Source: Azospirillum brasilense
Lineage (GTDB): Bacteria > Pseudomonadota > Alphaproteobacteria > Rickettsiales > UBA3002
Direction: 5' to 3'
DNA: 31,639 nt
Assembly: GCA_003241645.1 (NCBI GenBank)
Contig: QFOX01000019.1
Location: forward strand, 1-31,639
In this document: one piece after another, positions 30,737-31,639 of the stretch
Layout of the letters: every line of letters begins with the position of its first letter
Position numbering within the stretch: the first letter of the stretch is position 1
Notes under the pieces: generated by a model
Told to the model about the DNA's origin: nothing
Seen by the model: the letters and a program-made list of their open reading frames with translations, nothing else
The model's database searches: none
Translations under genes and position numbers: made by a program

Positions 30737-30913
30737 TTACGCGCGGCGTACGCCGGTATCCGACGTCCAGCATGGCGGGTCACTGCACGGGAACGAATCG
30801 TCCAGTGCGGTGTCGATGACCTGCTCGCGCAGATGTGTTTTACTGCGTGCCGCTACATAGAATGCACCAGCAAGCGCTGCCGTGGTTCCGGCAAAGAAAG
30901 TCCATAGTTTCAT
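30737..30913 (-). CDS. Small membrane-anchored protein with DDSFPCSDPP motif
   Basis: This 58-aa protein has an N-terminal membrane segment or uncleaved signal (KLWTFFAGTTAALAGAFYVA A), a short charged linker (RSKTHLREQVIDTAL) and the motif DDSFPCSDPPCWT. A motif of the form D(E/D)SFPASDPP is recurrent in small alphaproteobacterial proteins of unknown role; here the Ala is Cys and a second Cys follows. GGAGG lies 7-8 nt before ATG 30913, a strong ribosome-binding site that decides the start over an upstream in-frame ATG at 30949. It is divergent from the aldolase gene. Confidence 0.75.
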   Translation of the reverse strand: MKLWTFFAGTTAALAGAFYVAARSKTHLREQVIDTALDDSFPCSDPPCWTSDTGVRRA

Positions 30914-31010
30914 AACGTGTCCTCCACAGGCTCTATCATGGTTGGACAAACATCAAAGGTCTGTTGTAGGAACGTGGCAGTTCATCAACCACCCATTAGC
31001 GAGCATGATC

Positions 31011-31639
31011 ATGGCGCTGACCCGCAAAGTTAAAGAAATCCTCTCCTGGTACGAGTCCGACAACGCCGGCACCAAGGCAAACCTTGCCCGCATGCTGATG
31101 CAGGGCAAGCTGGGCGGCACCGGCAAAATGGTCATCCTGCCGGTGGATCAGGGCTTCGAGCATGGCCCGGCGCGCAGCTTTGCCGCTAACCCCGCGGCTT
31201 ATGACCCGCATTACCATTTCAAACTGGCGATCGACGCGGGGCTGAACGCCTACGCCGCGCCGCTGGGCATGCTGGAAGCCGGGGCCGATACGTTCGCCGG
31301 GGCCATTCCGCTGATCCTGAAAGTGAACAGCAACAATTCGCTGGTGGCGAAAGACGCCGCGCCCGACCAGGCCGTGACCGCCACCGTGTATGACGCGCTG
31401 CGCCTTGGCTGCTCGGCCATTGGCTTCACCATCTATCCCGGTTCGCACCAAGCGTACGACCAGCTGGAGGAAATCCGCGAAATGGCGGCCGAAGCCAAAT
31501 CGCTCGGCATGGCCGTAGTGATGTGGAGCTACCCGCGTGGTGCGGACCTCAGCAAAGACGGCGAGACCGCCATCGACGTGACGGCTTACGCCGCGCACAT
31601 GGCCGCGCTCATGGGCGCGCATGTGATCAAGGTGAAGCC
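31011..31639 (+). CDS. fbaB: Fructose-bisphosphate aldolase class I, DhnA type (3' end outside window)
   Basis: The first 209 codons of an archaeal-type/DhnA class I aldolase, which cleaves fructose-1,6-bisphosphate through a Schiff base, are present. Features: VKEILSWYESDNAGTKANLA near the start, the phosphate-binding MVILPVDQGFEHGPARSF (about 39-56), IPLILKVNSNNS, GCSAIGFTIYPGS and VVMWSYPRG. The IKVK segment at the window edge may hold the catalytic lysine. ATG 31011 is used; an in-frame ATG at 31005 is possible, and neither has a strong Shine-Dalgarno sequence. The full gene should be about 300-350 codons. Confidence 0.9.
   Translation, partial: MALTRKVKEILSWYESDNAGTKANLARMLMQGKLGGTGKMVILPVDQGFEHGPARSFAANPAAYDPHYHFKLAIDAGLNAYAAPLGMLEAGADTFAGAIPLILKVNSNNSLVAKDAAPDQAVTATVYDALRLGCSAIGFTIYPGSHQAYDQLEEIREMAAEAKSLGMAVVMWSYPRGADLSKDGETAIDVTAYAAHMAALMGAHVIKVK

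Noticed and set aside
1..31639. CRISPR array, insertion sequence, prophage, tRNA or rRNA
   Set aside because: No spaced direct repeats, transposase, integrase, phage structural gene, cloverleaf or rRNA-like segment was seen on either strand.

Overview
The window is a stretch of GC-rich bacterial chromosome, almost certainly from an alphaproteobacterium. FliX, a flagellar regulator confined to alphaproteobacteria, lies divergent from flgI. A 6S RNA, 5-formyltetrahydrofolate cyclo-ligase and zapA sit close together, and a DUF4164-like coiled-coil gene precedes zapA. The sugar-phosphate genes tkt, gap, pgk and a class I aldolase follow. I cannot name the genus from sequence alone; a Rhodospirillales- or Micavibrio-like lineage is a guess.

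Bases 1-19,520 are a flagellar locus for the late parts of the machine. dksA (partial) and fliX read leftward. Rightward come flgI-flgJ-flgN-flgK-flgL (P ring, rod factor, chaperone, hook-filament junction), fliW-fliB (flagellin translation control and flagellin lysine methylation), fliC-flaG (filament), fliD-fliS (cap and flagellin chaperone), fliK-flgD (hook length ruler and hook scaffold) and flgE (hook). Near-consensus sigma-54 promoters (TGGCAY-N8-TGC type) precede flgI, fliD, fliK and flgE, which matches a FliX/FlbD-style hierarchy. FliW, FlaG, FliD and FliS together form a flagellin-handling kit unlike the FlaF/FlbT kit of Caulobacter; neither flaF nor flbT is in this window. FlgE (950 aa), FlgK (911 aa) and FlgD (tandem Ig-like domains) are all enlarged. 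The axial proteins are strikingly poor in lysine although a flagellin lysine methylase gene sits next to the flagellin gene.

Bases 19,520-24,060 hold a small conserved hypothetical gene, a YmdB-type phosphodiesterase with two substituted metal ligands, 5-formyltetrahydrofolate cyclo-ligase, two hypothetical genes of unknown function and a small lipoprotein. Bases 24,061-24,310 carry a 6S RNA gene on the minus strand with its own terminator and promoter.

Bases 24,314-31,639 hold transketolase (minus strand), the coiled-coil/zapA cell-division pair, a hypothetical gene, GAPDH with an unusual cofactor pocket, phosphoglycerate kinase, small hypothetical genes and the start of a class I fructose-bisphosphate aldolase. 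I saw no tRNA, rRNA, insertion sequence, prophage or CRISPR array.
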